Source: Actinomycetota bacterium (lineage in GTDB: Bacteria; Actinomycetota; Actinomycetes; Nanopelagicales; Nanopelagicaceae). Taken from it: 64,000 nucleotides of DNA. The notes beneath the pieces are model-generated. The model was not told where the DNA came from, did not search any database, and was given only the letters and a program-made list of their open reading frames with translations. Location: contig WLPJ01000003.1 in assembly GCA_009698815.1 (NCBI GenBank), forward strand, positions 1-64,000, given 5' to 3'. Each line of letters starts with the position of its first letter. Position 1 is the first letter of the stretch. Below are positions 47,539 through 56,665 of the stretch, piece by piece. The translations under genes were made by a program, and so were the position numbers.

Positions 47539-49740
47539 ATGGAAACGCGCTCCTTTGCAGATTACTTACGTACTTTGGATGACGCTGCCCTAATTTCGCT
47601 ATTTACCCATCGCCCTGATCTAGTGACTCCGGTTCCACCGGATATTGCATCACTTGCAGTGCGCGCAACGTCTGCACCAAGTTTGGCCCGGGCAATCGAT
47701 TCGCTAAACGCTTGGCAATACCAAGTTCTCGAAGCGTGCGCTGTTTCCGCCGAACCATTTAACGAAAAGCAGATTGCAGCGCTAACCGATAAGGCGGCGC
47801 TATTTGTACTTCCTGGGCTCATTGAACGTGGCTTGGTTTATTCAGGAAGAGATGGCTTCTATATCCCAACCACGTTGCGCGAAGTTCTAGGTAATGAAAT
47901 TGCGGGCCTCGGTCCACAATCAATGGCAAAACTTTCACTTAAAAAATTAGATGAAGCTCCGGCGCAAGCCAAGAAAGCTTTGGATGCGATGGTTTGGGGT
48001 CCGCCTCGCGGAACTGTGGCAGATATTAAGAAACCTGGTGCAGGTGTTGCTTGGTTGCTTGAAAATGATTTTGTGGTTGTTGCTAATTCTCACACCGTTC
48101 TGATGCCGCGTGAGGTCGCCATTTATTTGCGCGGCGGAAAAGTGCATAAAGAGTTGGCGATACAAGCGCCCAAGATTTCAGGTGACAAGCGCGATGTAAA
48201 GAGTATTCAATTAGCGGCTATTGCAAACGTTTCAACTTATCTGCGCTGGACTGAAGAAATCCTAAATTTCTGGGCGCAAGAGCCAGCAGATGCGCTGCGC
48301 TCTGGTGGTCTTGGAGTGCGCGACCTAAAAAACATTTCTACCCATCTAGGTGTTGACGCAAATTGTGCGGCATTTATCGCTGAGTTAGCTTATTTAGCAG
48401 GTCTCTTATCAATTGATGCCGATGATCGAATTCTTCCATCAAGCCAGTTTGATATTTGGCTCACCCAACAACCGTCAGTTCGTTGGGAATCTCTTGTCTC
48501 GCAATGGTTAATTACTTCACGAGTAAGTGGTTTGGTTGGCAAGGAAGAATCAAAAAATGTGGCACCGCTTGGCCCCGAACTCGATCGCGTCGCCGCATCT
48601 TCCATTAGAAAATTAACGCTACGTTTATTGCAAGAAAGCCCCGAGATTGCTCCAGACTTTCAGCCGCTTTCTGCCTTGGCAAATTGGTATATGCCCGCAA
48701 AGCGCAGTGGCGGAATCCAAACTGATTACGTGCAATGGACTTTGCGAGAAGCAGAATGGCTGGGTATTACTGGGCAAGGTGCGATCTCTAAATATGGAGT
48801 TGCTTTGTTGCAGGGCGCGCAATTAGATGCGATAAATGAAGATCTTCCAAAGCCAGTTGATCACATACTTATTCAGAGCGATCACACTGCAATTGCGCCT
48901 GGTCCGCTAGAACATGAAGTTGCCCAAGAGTTAGCAATCTTGGCTGATATTGAAAGCCGCGGAGGCGCAACTGTTTATCGTTTCAGCGAAGCCACAATTC
49001 GCCGTGGATTAGATCATGGTCGTACCGGTGATGAAATAAAAGCGTTCCTAAAGAAAACTTCGAAGACACCGATGCCACAACCGCTCGAGTATTTAATTGC
49101 AGATGTTGCAAAGAAACATGGAAAGCTACGAGTCGGCAACACTTCATCGTTTATTCGTTGTGAAGATTCCGCGCTTATTGCGCAAATCATTAGTGATAAA
49201 CGTTTAGATATTTTGCAGTTGCGCCAGATCGCACCCGAGGTTCTAATTTGCCAACATGATGCCGCCGATGCCATGAATATTCTGCGCAGCTTTGGTTACT
49301 TGCCGGCCGGTGAAGATTCGCAAGGATCCTTACTTAGCGGCCCACGCATTCAGCGTGCAAAATCTAAAGCGCGCCCGCCTCGCATTATCGGAGAATTTGA
49401 TCGCCCTGATGAGTTACAACTTGCGGCAGCACTGCGCGCGCTACGCACCGGAGAAAAATCAAGCCATCGCCAAAGTACTTTACGTAATATTGCCGCCAGC
49501 GCCCTCGGTTCACTTCCGCGCACAACTGCAAATGAAACGCTAGATATTTTGGCGGACTATCTGCAAAACCAACCAGCAACATCTCTTTCTATTGGATATG
49601 CCGATAACAATGGCCTGGTTTCACATCGCATCATTGATCCTTTAAAACTCTCAGCTGGTTCGCTCATCGCCCGAGACCACGCAACTGGTGAGGTGCAGAC
49701 CTTTAGAATTGCGCGAATTACGGGGGTGGCAGCAATATGA
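47539..49740 (+). CDS. helicase-associated protein (XPB/Ssl2 N-terminal-like)
   Basis: A 733-residue actinobacterial protein that usually lies beside the XPB helicase gene. The N-terminal third has winged-helix-like repeats (for example SFADYLRTLDDAALISLF and LNAWQYQVLEACAV), and the region near 520-610 (residues EYLIADVAKKHGKLRVG and LLRPRI-type sequence) matches the helicase-associated C-terminal domain. No Walker motifs are present, so it is not itself a motor. It probably helps XPB in DNA repair; the direct evidence is only proximity. It overlaps the M20 gene by four bases. Confidence 0.85.
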   Translation: METRSFADYLRTLDDAALISLFTHRPDLVTPVPPDIASLAVRATSAPSLARAIDSLNAWQYQVLEACAVSAEPFNEKQIAALTDKAALFVLPGLIERGLVYSGRDGFYIPTTLREVLGNEIAGLGPQSMAKLSLKKLDEAPAQAKKALDAMVWGPPRGTVADIKKPGAGVAWLLENDFVVVANSHTVLMPREVAIYLRGGKVHKELAIQAPKISGDKRDVKSIQLAAIANVSTYLRWTEEILNFWAQEPADALRSGGLGVRDLKNISTHLGVDANCAAFIAELAYLAGLLSIDADDRILPSSQFDIWLTQQPSVRWESLVSQWLITSRVSGLVGKEESKNVAPLGPELDRVAASSIRKLTLRLLQESPEIAPDFQPLSALANWYMPAKRSGGIQTDYVQWTLREAEWLGITGQGAISKYGVALLQGAQLDAINEDLPKPVDHILIQSDHTAIAPGPLEHEVAQELAILADIESRGGATVYRFSEATIRRGLDHGRTGDEIKAFLKKTSKTPMPQPLEYLIADVAKKHGKLRVGNTSSFIRCEDSALIAQIISDKRLDILQLRQIAPEVLICQHDAADAMNILRSFGYLPAGEDSQGSLLSGPRIQRAKSKARPPRIIGEFDRPDELQLAAALRALRTGEKSSHRQSTLRNIAASALGSLPRTTANETLDILADYLQNQPATSLSIGYADNNGLVSHRIIDPLKLSAGSLIARDHATGEVQTFRIARITGVAAI

Positions 49741-50846
49741 CGAGCACGAATGAGGCGAAATACGGCAGACTTGACTCCATGTTGGCTGCGATTGAAGCGT
49801 TAGTTAGATGTGAATCACCTAGCGAAGATTTAACTGCCTGCCAGAACGTGGTGCGACTAGCAAGTGATATCGCAACTCGCGTACTTGGAACTCCAGCCCA
49901 AATAAAAGAAGTTGAAGGCCGTCCGGTTTTTTGGTGGGGCGCAAACGCACCTGAAATTTTATTGTTGGCTCATCTCGACACCGTTTGGCCACTTGGTTCT
50001 TATTCTCCACTTTGGGAAGTCAACGGCGATGTAGTCCGTGGCCCGGGTGTCTTTGATATGAAAGCTGGCTTCGTGCAGGCTCTCTTTGCACTTAAAGATA
50101 TTTCTGGCGCCGCAGATCGCGTGGCGCTGATTGCAACAACAGATGAAGAAATTGGTTCATTCGCATCACGTAAATTAATTATGGATCTCTCGGCCAAAGC
50201 CAAAGCAGTCTTAGTGCTTGAAGCTTCCCTTGGCGGCAAAGTTAAGACTGGGCGCAAAGGCACGGCGATGTACAAAATTAACGTGCACGGTTTAGCTGCT
50301 CATGCTGGGCTCGAACCCGAAAAAGGCGTAAATGCGACCGTTGAAATTGCTCACATTATTTTGCAACTTTCGGCGCTAGAAAATACACAACACGGAACAA
50401 CCGTTGTTCCAACTTTATTAAAATCAGGGAATAGCGCCAATACCGTTCCTGATTTGGCAGTACTAGAAATTGATGCGCGATCATTTGCGCAATCTGAACT
50501 CGAAAGAATTGATTCGGAGATTAAATTAATTAAGCCAACTATTTCTGGTGCGCGCTTGGAAGTTACTGGAGGTCTTAATCGACCACCGCTTCAGCCATCA
50601 TCGACTAAAGAATTGTATGAACGCATTGAACGAGTTGCTAAAGAAATCGGCATGCCGCCGCTGGGCTGTGCTGAAGTAGGCGGTGCCAGCGATGGAAACT
50701 TTGCAGCTGCTGCGGGTGCTCAAGTTTTGGATGGTTTAGGTGCAATTGGTGGCGGGGCACATGCACCGAGTGAATGGTTAAGTCTGAAATCTGTTGAAGA
50801 ACGAAGTGCACTTCTGCACGCCTTTATAAAGGATCTACTTAAATGA
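49737..50846 (+). CDS. M20 family metallopeptidase (glutamate carboxypeptidase-like)
   Basis: A 369-residue cytoplasmic zinc peptidase. The two-metal site is visible: His79 and Asp81 in LLAHLDTVWPLG, Asp107 in GPGVFDMKAG, and the catalytic Glu pair at 137-138 in TTDEEIGS. A dimerisation domain follows. The motif set is closest to carboxypeptidase G2 and related enzymes that cut C-terminal glutamate or similar residues. It sits between the helicase-associated protein and XPB with four-base overlaps on both sides, an unexpected partner for a DNA-repair operon. Confidence 0.9.
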   Translation: MTSTNEAKYGRLDSMLAAIEALVRCESPSEDLTACQNVVRLASDIATRVLGTPAQIKEVEGRPVFWWGANAPEILLLAHLDTVWPLGSYSPLWEVNGDVVRGPGVFDMKAGFVQALFALKDISGAADRVALIATTDEEIGSFASRKLIMDLSAKAKAVLVLEASLGGKVKTGRKGTAMYKINVHGLAAHAGLEPEKGVNATVEIAHIILQLSALENTQHGTTVVPTLLKSGNSANTVPDLAVLEIDARSFAQSELERIDSEIKLIKPTISGARLEVTGGLNRPPLQPSSTKELYERIERVAKEIGMPPLGCAEVGGASDGNFAAAAGAQVLDGLGAIGGGAHAPSEWLSLKSVEERSALLHAFIKDLLK

Positions 50847-52492
50847 GCGAAGGTCCACTAATCGTCCAGAGTGATAAAACGTTATTACTAGATATTGATC
50901 ATCCGCTTTCCACCGAATGTCGCCGCGCCATTGCACCATTTGCTGAACTAGAACGATCACCTGAACACATTCACACTTATCGCCTTACAAATTTGGGGCT
51001 TTGGAACGCCCGTGCCGCCGGCCACGACGCCGAGTTAGTCATCGATACTCTTATTAAATATTCACGTTATGCGGTTCCACATTCATTATTACTCGATGTT
51101 GCAGAAACTATGTCGCGTTATGGGCGTTTGCGTTTAGAGGCAGATCCCATCCATGGACTTATTTTGGTTACGACAGATGTTGGTGTTCTAGAAGAGGTTA
51201 TTCGCGCTAAGAAAATTGCTCCCCTGCTTGGTGTTCGAATCGATCCTGAAACTATTGCTGTTCATCCCAGCCAACGTGGTGCGATAAAACAATCACTCTT
51301 GCGCCTTGGTTGGCCGGCCGAAGATTTCGCAGGTTATGTTGATGGCCAAGCACATGATATTTCGTTAAAACAAAACGATTGGAAAATTCGCCCGTATCAA
51401 GAGTTGGCAGCCGAAGGCTTCTGGCACGGTGGTTCTGGTGTGGTGGTTCTTCCTTGCGGTGCTGGAAAAACAATTGTTGGTGCGGCTGCAATGGCACATG
51501 CCAAAGCTACAACTCTAATTTTAGTTACCAACACAATCGCTGCGCGTCAGTGGAGAGAAGAGTTATTGCATCGCACAACTTTAAACGAAGATGAAATTGG
51601 CGAATATTCAGGTGCGAAGAAAGAGATTCGCCCCGTGACAATTGCCACCTACCAAGTTATGACTAAGAAAAAGAATGGTGTTTATTCGCACCTTGATCTT
51701 TTCGACACCCATGACTGGGGGCTAATAATTTACGACGAAGTGCACTTGCTTCCTGCACCAATTTTCCGCTTCACTGCAGATATCCAATCGCGCCGCCGCT
51801 TAGGCCTTACTGCGACATTGGTTCGTGAAGATGGCATGGAAGGCGAAGTTTTCTCACTAATCGGACCAAAACGTTTTGATGTTCCCTGGAAGGAAATTGA
51901 AGCTCAGGGATATATCGCACCCGCTGAATGTATTGAAGTAAGAGTTAATTTAACGCAAGCCGAACGTCTGGAATATGCAACTGCTGAACCAGAAGAGCGT
52001 TACCGCAAATGTGCAACCACCCGCACCAAGCGTGATGTAGTCGAAGAGTTAGTTGGATTGCATGCTGGTGAGCAAATTTTGGTGATCGGCCAATACATTG
52101 ATCAGTTAGATGATCTATCTGAAACCCTAGGTGTGCCTGTAATCAAAGGTGAAACGCCTATAAAAGAGCGCGAAAGATTATTTGCAGCTTTCCGTACCGG
52201 TGAAATTACCTGCCTAGTTGTTTCAAAAGTGGCTAACTTCTCAATTGATTTACCAGAAGCCACAATTGCAATTCAGGTATCGGGAGCATTTGGTTCGCGC
52301 CAAGAAGAAGCGCAAAGACTTGGCCGAATTGTGCGCCCTAAGGTTGATGGACGCGGTGCAAAGTTTTATTCAGTTGTATCCCGCGACACTATTGACCAAG
52401 ATTTTGCACAAAACCGCCAACGCTTCCTGGCAGAACAAGGTTATTCATATCGAATTATTGATGCTGACGATGTTTTTCAAGGCAAGATCTAA
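50843..52492 (+). CDS. DNA repair helicase XPB
   Basis: A 549-residue superfamily 2 helicase of the bacterial XPB type. An N-terminal damage-recognition-like domain is followed by the motor: Walker A LPCGAGKT (203-210), DEVH box (298-301), motif III GLTATLVRED (321-330) and C-terminal RLGRIVRPK. The RED-like motif is present in LVRED. It unwinds DNA 3' to 5' and probably takes part in repair. Its last 38 bases overlap the end of the convergent glutaredoxin gene. Confidence 0.95.
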   Translation: MSEGPLIVQSDKTLLLDIDHPLSTECRRAIAPFAELERSPEHIHTYRLTNLGLWNARAAGHDAELVIDTLIKYSRYAVPHSLLLDVAETMSRYGRLRLEADPIHGLILVTTDVGVLEEVIRAKKIAPLLGVRIDPETIAVHPSQRGAIKQSLLRLGWPAEDFAGYVDGQAHDISLKQNDWKIRPYQELAAEGFWHGGSGVVVLPCGAGKTIVGAAAMAHAKATTLILVTNTIAARQWREELLHRTTLNEDEIGEYSGAKKEIRPVTIATYQVMTKKKNGVYSHLDLFDTHDWGLIIYDEVHLLPAPIFRFTADIQSRRRLGLTATLVREDGMEGEVFSLIGPKRFDVPWKEIEAQGYIAPAECIEVRVNLTQAERLEYATAEPEERYRKCATTRTKRDVVEELVGLHAGEQILVIGQYIDQLDDLSETLGVPVIKGETPIKERERLFAAFRTGEITCLVVSKVANFSIDLPEATIAIQVSGAFGSRQEEAQRLGRIVRPKVDGRGAKFYSVVSRDTIDQDFAQNRQRFLAEQGYSYRIIDADDVFQGKI

Positions 52493-52709
52493 ATCTTTCC
52501 GGATCCACTTTATAGAAATCGTGATGTTCTCCATCTATATGGATGACCGGTACTTCGTGTCCATAAAGTTTCTCTAATGCGGCATCGTTGTCGATAAATT
52601 TAATCTCTAAGTTAAAATCTAATTCGACTTTCATGGTCTCAAGAGTTGCTTCTGCAACTTCGCAGAGATGACATCCGTGGCGTGAATAAACCGTAATTAA
52701 GGTTTTCAC
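52455..52709 (-). CDS. glutaredoxin-family (DUF836) protein
   Basis: An 84-residue thioredoxin-fold protein with the redox motif CHLC (Cys13 and Cys16) near the N terminus and the cis-proline in EVPVIHIDGE. It could reduce small disulfides or glutathione/mycothiol mixed disulfides in the cytoplasm. Its start overlaps the stop of the 114-residue hypothetical gene by four bases, so the two form an operon. A formal alternative is a thiol-binding adaptor rather than an enzyme. Confidence 0.88.
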   Translation of the reverse strand: MKTLITVYSRHGCHLCEVAEATLETMKVELDFNLEIKFIDNDAALEKLYGHEVPVIHIDGEHHDFYKVDPERFRSCLEKHRQHQ

Positions 52710-53050
52710 TTTTTCTTTGGGCTCTTAGCCATCTTTGATGTAAATGCTCGGTCTACTAATTCTTGAATTACTAAGGTGGCATCACCTTTGGCACGATATA
52801 AATTTTCTTCAGCGTTCTTTAATAATGTTTCCGCAGTTGTTTTTGAAACAGTACCGACTAGAGGACCATACTTCTTTGAGAAAATCATGTGAACAATCTG
52901 TCCGATTGAGTCTGCAAGTTCAGTTCTGGCTTCATCAAGGGATGGTTCAGGTCGAGCGCTAATTGATGAGAAATTAAGAACAATTGGACGCTCTGACTTC
53001 ATGCGCGCAATTGCACCTGCTATCCCTGGATCTGCAGTATTCGGTGACAT
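52706..53050 (-). CDS. hypothetical protein, 114 aa
   Basis: I do not recognise the family with certainty. The product is hydrophilic and soluble, with a possible helical central part (residues about 35-100) and a basic end, AKSPKKK. ERPIVLNFSS near 20-29 and a KYGPLVGTVSKTTAETLL segment are the only striking parts. It overlaps the glutaredoxin-like gene and is divergent from the secreted metallopeptidase gene (35-base gap), so expression with a redox protein is likely. The translational coupling is the main evidence that it is real. Confidence 0.65.
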   Translation of the reverse strand: MSPNTADPGIAGAIARMKSERPIVLNFSSISARPEPSLDEARTELADSIGQIVHMIFSKKYGPLVGTVSKTTAETLLKNAEENLYRAKGDATLVIQELVDRAFTSKMAKSPKKK

Positions 53051-53085
53051 GGATACATTCTCGCACCCTGATAGCGTTAGGCGCT

Positions 53086-55467
53086 ATGGCAAGGAAAAAT
53101 CCTAGATATCTCGCGCGAAACTTCGCGGTATCCACACTTTTTGCCAGTTTACTTCTTGGTTTTCTAACTCCAATTTCTGCAGATGCCTTAGTTCTGGTTC
53201 GCCCAGCAACACAATGGGGAAACGTTTACGCAGGGCCAGCATCCACTGCAAACCAGACTGCAAAACCTAAAGCTGCATATCTCGAAAAGAAGTCAAATAT
53301 TGTAGTCAAGTACAACAACTTTCCAGAGTGGACCAAAGTTCAAGTGCAAGCAGCGGTAGATGTTTGGGCTGCAAATTTCGAATCTAAAGTCCCAATCTAT
53401 ATTGATGCCACATGGGGACGTTCTTCATCATTTAGTGTTTTAGGTAGTGCGCGTCCGGGCAGTTATTTTGCAAATTTTCCCGGTGCTCCTGATTCCAGTC
53501 TCTGGTATCCATCTGCGCTAGCAAATGCACTAGCTGGAAAAGATTTAGATGGCAATAACCCAGAAATGATAATTACTGTTAATTCATTGGCCAATTGGTA
53601 TCGCGGCACCGGTGTTGGGCCAAGTAAATCTGAATACGATCTGCAATCAGTTATCTTGCATGAAATGGCACATGGCATGGGTTTTCTATCTACTGATAGT
53701 TACGATGATTTCTTTGGTTATGGATCGATTGATCAACCAACTCCATACGATGCCTACGTTCAGACCGGTGATGGGCGACGTTTATCTGATCTGCCTTCAC
53801 CATCACTAGAATTAGGTGAAGCGTTAACTTCAAAGTTAGTTTGGTCGGGACAGCAGGGAATCACCGCTAATGGTGGTGTAAAACCACTTCTTTACACTCC
53901 GAAGAAATACGAAGATGGATCTTCGGTAAGCCATTTAGATGAAGCAACTTATTCCAGCGCCGGCCCTGATGCGGTGATGTCACCAAATCTGGATGCGGGA
54001 GAAATTTTTCACGAGCCTGGTGCGCTTTTACTAGCAATGATGCAAGATCTGCGTGCAAAGCCTCCAGTCGGAATAGCAGTTGGTATTCCACAAACAGTGC
54101 GAAATGCCCAAGCGCTGGTATCTGATTCAGGGGCAATAATTAAATTTGATCCGCCAGCAAATGCGCGCGCTGCTCAGATAACAAGTTACACAGTCAGAAA
54201 TGATAAGACTGGCGCCGAAAAAAGCTTTATTTCTAGTCCTGCAGCTTTAACTGGCTTGAAGAATGGCACTAGTTATACCTTCTCAATTACTGCATCAAAT
54301 TCTTTGGGTTCTTCCGACCCAGTTACAACTAATTCCATAACCCCGCAAGCGGCATGGAAGAAAACTGTTATTGATCCGATTGCCGATGCTCGCAACCTAA
54401 CTACGGTTACCTTCAACACCAATCCTGCAATCATTTATCAGGATGCAAATAATGGCGCCTTAAAAGTTGCGCTTTGGAACGGCAAAATTTGGAACAAGTT
54501 AACTGTCGATGGAAGAGGTGGTTCTGCTGGGCGCACTCGCAATGCGATTGCCGGCGAAGTCTCTGGTTGCATTAGTGGCTTTGGTAAAGCGCAGACTTTA
54601 CATATTTTCTATGCCGATTCTGTAGATAAAGATCTGAGATATGCCACTTATGACGGCAAGGATTTCAAATATGAAATTGTCGATGGCAATGGAACTGCAG
54701 TTAATGGCTATGAAGACCCAATCCGTGTGCGCACCGCCAGTGATGTCAGCGTTTCAAATGCTTGCTCAGTAAGTTCAGCAGGGGTGCAAGTATTTTATCG
54801 CGATGAATCTCAAGGAATTCTGCTGGGCGCAGTTCGCACGAAGGGCGCTCCTGATTGGAGATATGAGCTAGTCGATGGCGATCGCAAGACGGATGATCGA
54901 ACAATTGGCGATGTTGCCTTCCACTTAGATGCTCTCTTTGATGGCAAAGATACGATTTTGCTTTACGACTCGGTATTAACAATTAATCAACGAAAAGAAG
55001 CAACCTCTGGCGCCATTCGCGTTGCCCAACGCAATGGGTTAAGCACTACTGCTTGGAGATATCAGACCCTTGATACATCTGGCGGGCCAATTACCGTGGT
55101 GGGCTATGACGTTGCTCTGCAAAAAGGTGCACGCGGCGTACTTGCAACTTGGCTTACCTCATCAACTCTTAGCCTGCCCAACGCAGATCAAATTCGCTGG
55201 ACTTATCTAGCTACTCCAACAAATTTCAAAACTTTGACTACAACTGGTTTCGGCACACCAAGTAAGTTCTTGAGTAGCGATGGTGCTACCAGCGTCTTTA
55301 ACTGCCAAAACCGTCTCTGTGCAGTCGATCTATCAAAGGAAACGATCTCTTTGGTTGCTAAAGAACAGAACGTTGATGGGTTTGATTCTGCCTGGATAGT
55401 TCTTAATAAGGTGCGATATTTAATATCTGGGGTTAAGAATCAATTGGTTTCACTACGACTGCTTTAA
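53086..55467 (+). CDS. secreted zinc metallopeptidase with fibronectin III domain (predicted)
   Basis: A 793-residue exported protein. A signal peptide spans about 1-33 (ending SADA). The N-terminal domain carries LHEMAHGMGF with zinc ligands His192 and His196 and catalytic Glu193, then SHLDEATY (His283, a possible third ligand) and VMSPN (298-302), which looks like a Met-turn. A fibronectin type III-like domain follows (about 335-420) and then a repetitive, beta-rich C-terminal region. I start at ATG 53086; a longer frame from 52984 would run through the divergent gene. A TAGCGT element may give a two-base leader. Substrate unknown. Confidence 0.75.
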   Translation: MARKNPRYLARNFAVSTLFASLLLGFLTPISADALVLVRPATQWGNVYAGPASTANQTAKPKAAYLEKKSNIVVKYNNFPEWTKVQVQAAVDVWAANFESKVPIYIDATWGRSSSFSVLGSARPGSYFANFPGAPDSSLWYPSALANALAGKDLDGNNPEMIITVNSLANWYRGTGVGPSKSEYDLQSVILHEMAHGMGFLSTDSYDDFFGYGSIDQPTPYDAYVQTGDGRRLSDLPSPSLELGEALTSKLVWSGQQGITANGGVKPLLYTPKKYEDGSSVSHLDEATYSSAGPDAVMSPNLDAGEIFHEPGALLLAMMQDLRAKPPVGIAVGIPQTVRNAQALVSDSGAIIKFDPPANARAAQITSYTVRNDKTGAEKSFISSPAALTGLKNGTSYTFSITASNSLGSSDPVTTNSITPQAAWKKTVIDPIADARNLTTVTFNTNPAIIYQDANNGALKVALWNGKIWNKLTVDGRGGSAGRTRNAIAGEVSGCISGFGKAQTLHIFYADSVDKDLRYATYDGKDFKYEIVDGNGTAVNGYEDPIRVRTASDVSVSNACSVSSAGVQVFYRDESQGILLGAVRTKGAPDWRYELVDGDRKTDDRTIGDVAFHLDALFDGKDTILLYDSVLTINQRKEATSGAIRVAQRNGLSTTAWRYQTLDTSGGPITVVGYDVALQKGARGVLATWLTSSTLSLPNADQIRWTYLATPTNFKTLTTTGFGTPSKFLSSDGATSVFNCQNRLCAVDLSKETISLVAKEQNVDGFDSAWIVLNKVRYLISGVKNQLVSLRLL

Positions 55468-55468
55468 T

Positions 55469-56665
55469 TTAATTATTTGATACTTGCCAGATCTTTCCAT
55501 CGACAGTTAGCAAAAATAACCCAGCCGTATTTGAATACGTGGATGCAATAGCTGAAGTTAGTTCTGCTGAAGTAAAGGCAGAGATTAATAAGCCTTTACT
55601 ATCAAATTGCAATACAGCTAATTGTCCTTTGACTGCTTTGAACCCAGTTACACCTTTGATTGCAGAAGTTGGTTCGAGAATTGCATAGAACGAACCGTTC
55701 GCACCGCTAGATGCCAAAGTTCTTCCGGTTGAAGAAATTCGGGTTGTCCATGAAGGGACGAATGAAGAGTTAAATTTAGTTATCGCGCTCTCAACAGTGG
55801 TTCCACTCTTTACTGAGCCAGTTGCGAAGAGTGAACTTGTAGTGCTCTGCCAATCACGTATCGCTTTGGGTGCGCTACTGCGAACAACGCTGGTGATGGA
55901 CCCAGTCTTAGCAGCCTTGATCAAGATTCCATCTACTCTGCCAACCAACTTCTTGCCACCGAGGGTTTCACTGCTAGATCCAAATATATAAGTTGTTCCA
56001 TCACTGCTGCGCGTTATGGCACTTAGCTTTGTCTTGGCGGTACCAAGCTTTAGCTCTTTCGAGAATTTGCCTTGTGAAAACGTTATTAAGAAAGGCTCGT
56101 TCTCGCGAGAGGCAAGGATGGAAAGCCCGGATGAACTGACCGAAATAGCATCTATTAAAGCCACCGTTGCAATTGAACTCTGGCCAATAACTTCACCGGT
56201 GGCGTTGATCTGCCAGACTGAAATGTTTTTCATATCAGCACGCAACGATTGAATATTTTCAACTTCAATTCCATCGGGATTGAGTGCCTCTGTTGCAGCA
56301 GTTGCTGACTCGGGTTGCGGAGCAATGGCTATATTTCCAACCAACCAAAGTGTTCCCTGTGAATCGATGGTCATTGCGGTTGCGAGCTCATCTAAGCCAG
56401 AATCAACTGTTTTCGACCAGATTTCAGTGCCAGCGAAATCAAATGCGCGAACCTTAATATCAGCGCTTAGCCCCATAATATTTTCGTAAGTAAATATCGC
56501 CTTACTGTTTGCGACAATGGCTTCGGCGCTAGAACTTTGGCTAAATACTTTAAGCGGTTTCACAGAGACTGTTTTTGGGGCGCCTTGGGCAACGTTTGTC
56601 ATCGCTATCGAAGTGATGACTACAGATATTAGATATTTTTTAAGCAAGTTCTTGCGAGCGATCAC
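55469..56665 (-). CDS. secreted beta-rich protein of unknown function
   Basis: A 398-residue exported protein: signal peptide to about residue 29 (VAQGA), then Ser/Thr/Ala-rich sequence with repeated short beta strands such as GTLWLVGNIA, GTTYIFGSSS and ANGSFYAILE at intervals of roughly 50 to 60 residues. This looks like a propeller-type or SBBP/PQQ-like repeat protein. No catalytic motif is visible. The first 26 bases lie inside the end of proC, so translation may be coupled to it. The neighbouring convergent gene also encodes a secreted beta-rich protein. Confidence 0.7.
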   Translation of the reverse strand: MIARKNLLKKYLISVVITSIAMTNVAQGAPKTVSVKPLKVFSQSSSAEAIVANSKAIFTYENIMGLSADIKVRAFDFAGTEIWSKTVDSGLDELATAMTIDSQGTLWLVGNIAIAPQPESATAATEALNPDGIEVENIQSLRADMKNISVWQINATGEVIGQSSIATVALIDAISVSSSGLSILASRENEPFLITFSQGKFSKELKLGTAKTKLSAITRSSDGTTYIFGSSSETLGGKKLVGRVDGILIKAAKTGSITSVVRSSAPKAIRDWQSTTSSLFATGSVKSGTTVESAITKFNSSFVPSWTTRISSTGRTLASSGANGSFYAILEPTSAIKGVTGFKAVKGQLAVLQFDSKGLLISAFTSAELTSAIASTYSNTAGLFLLTVDGKIWQVSNN

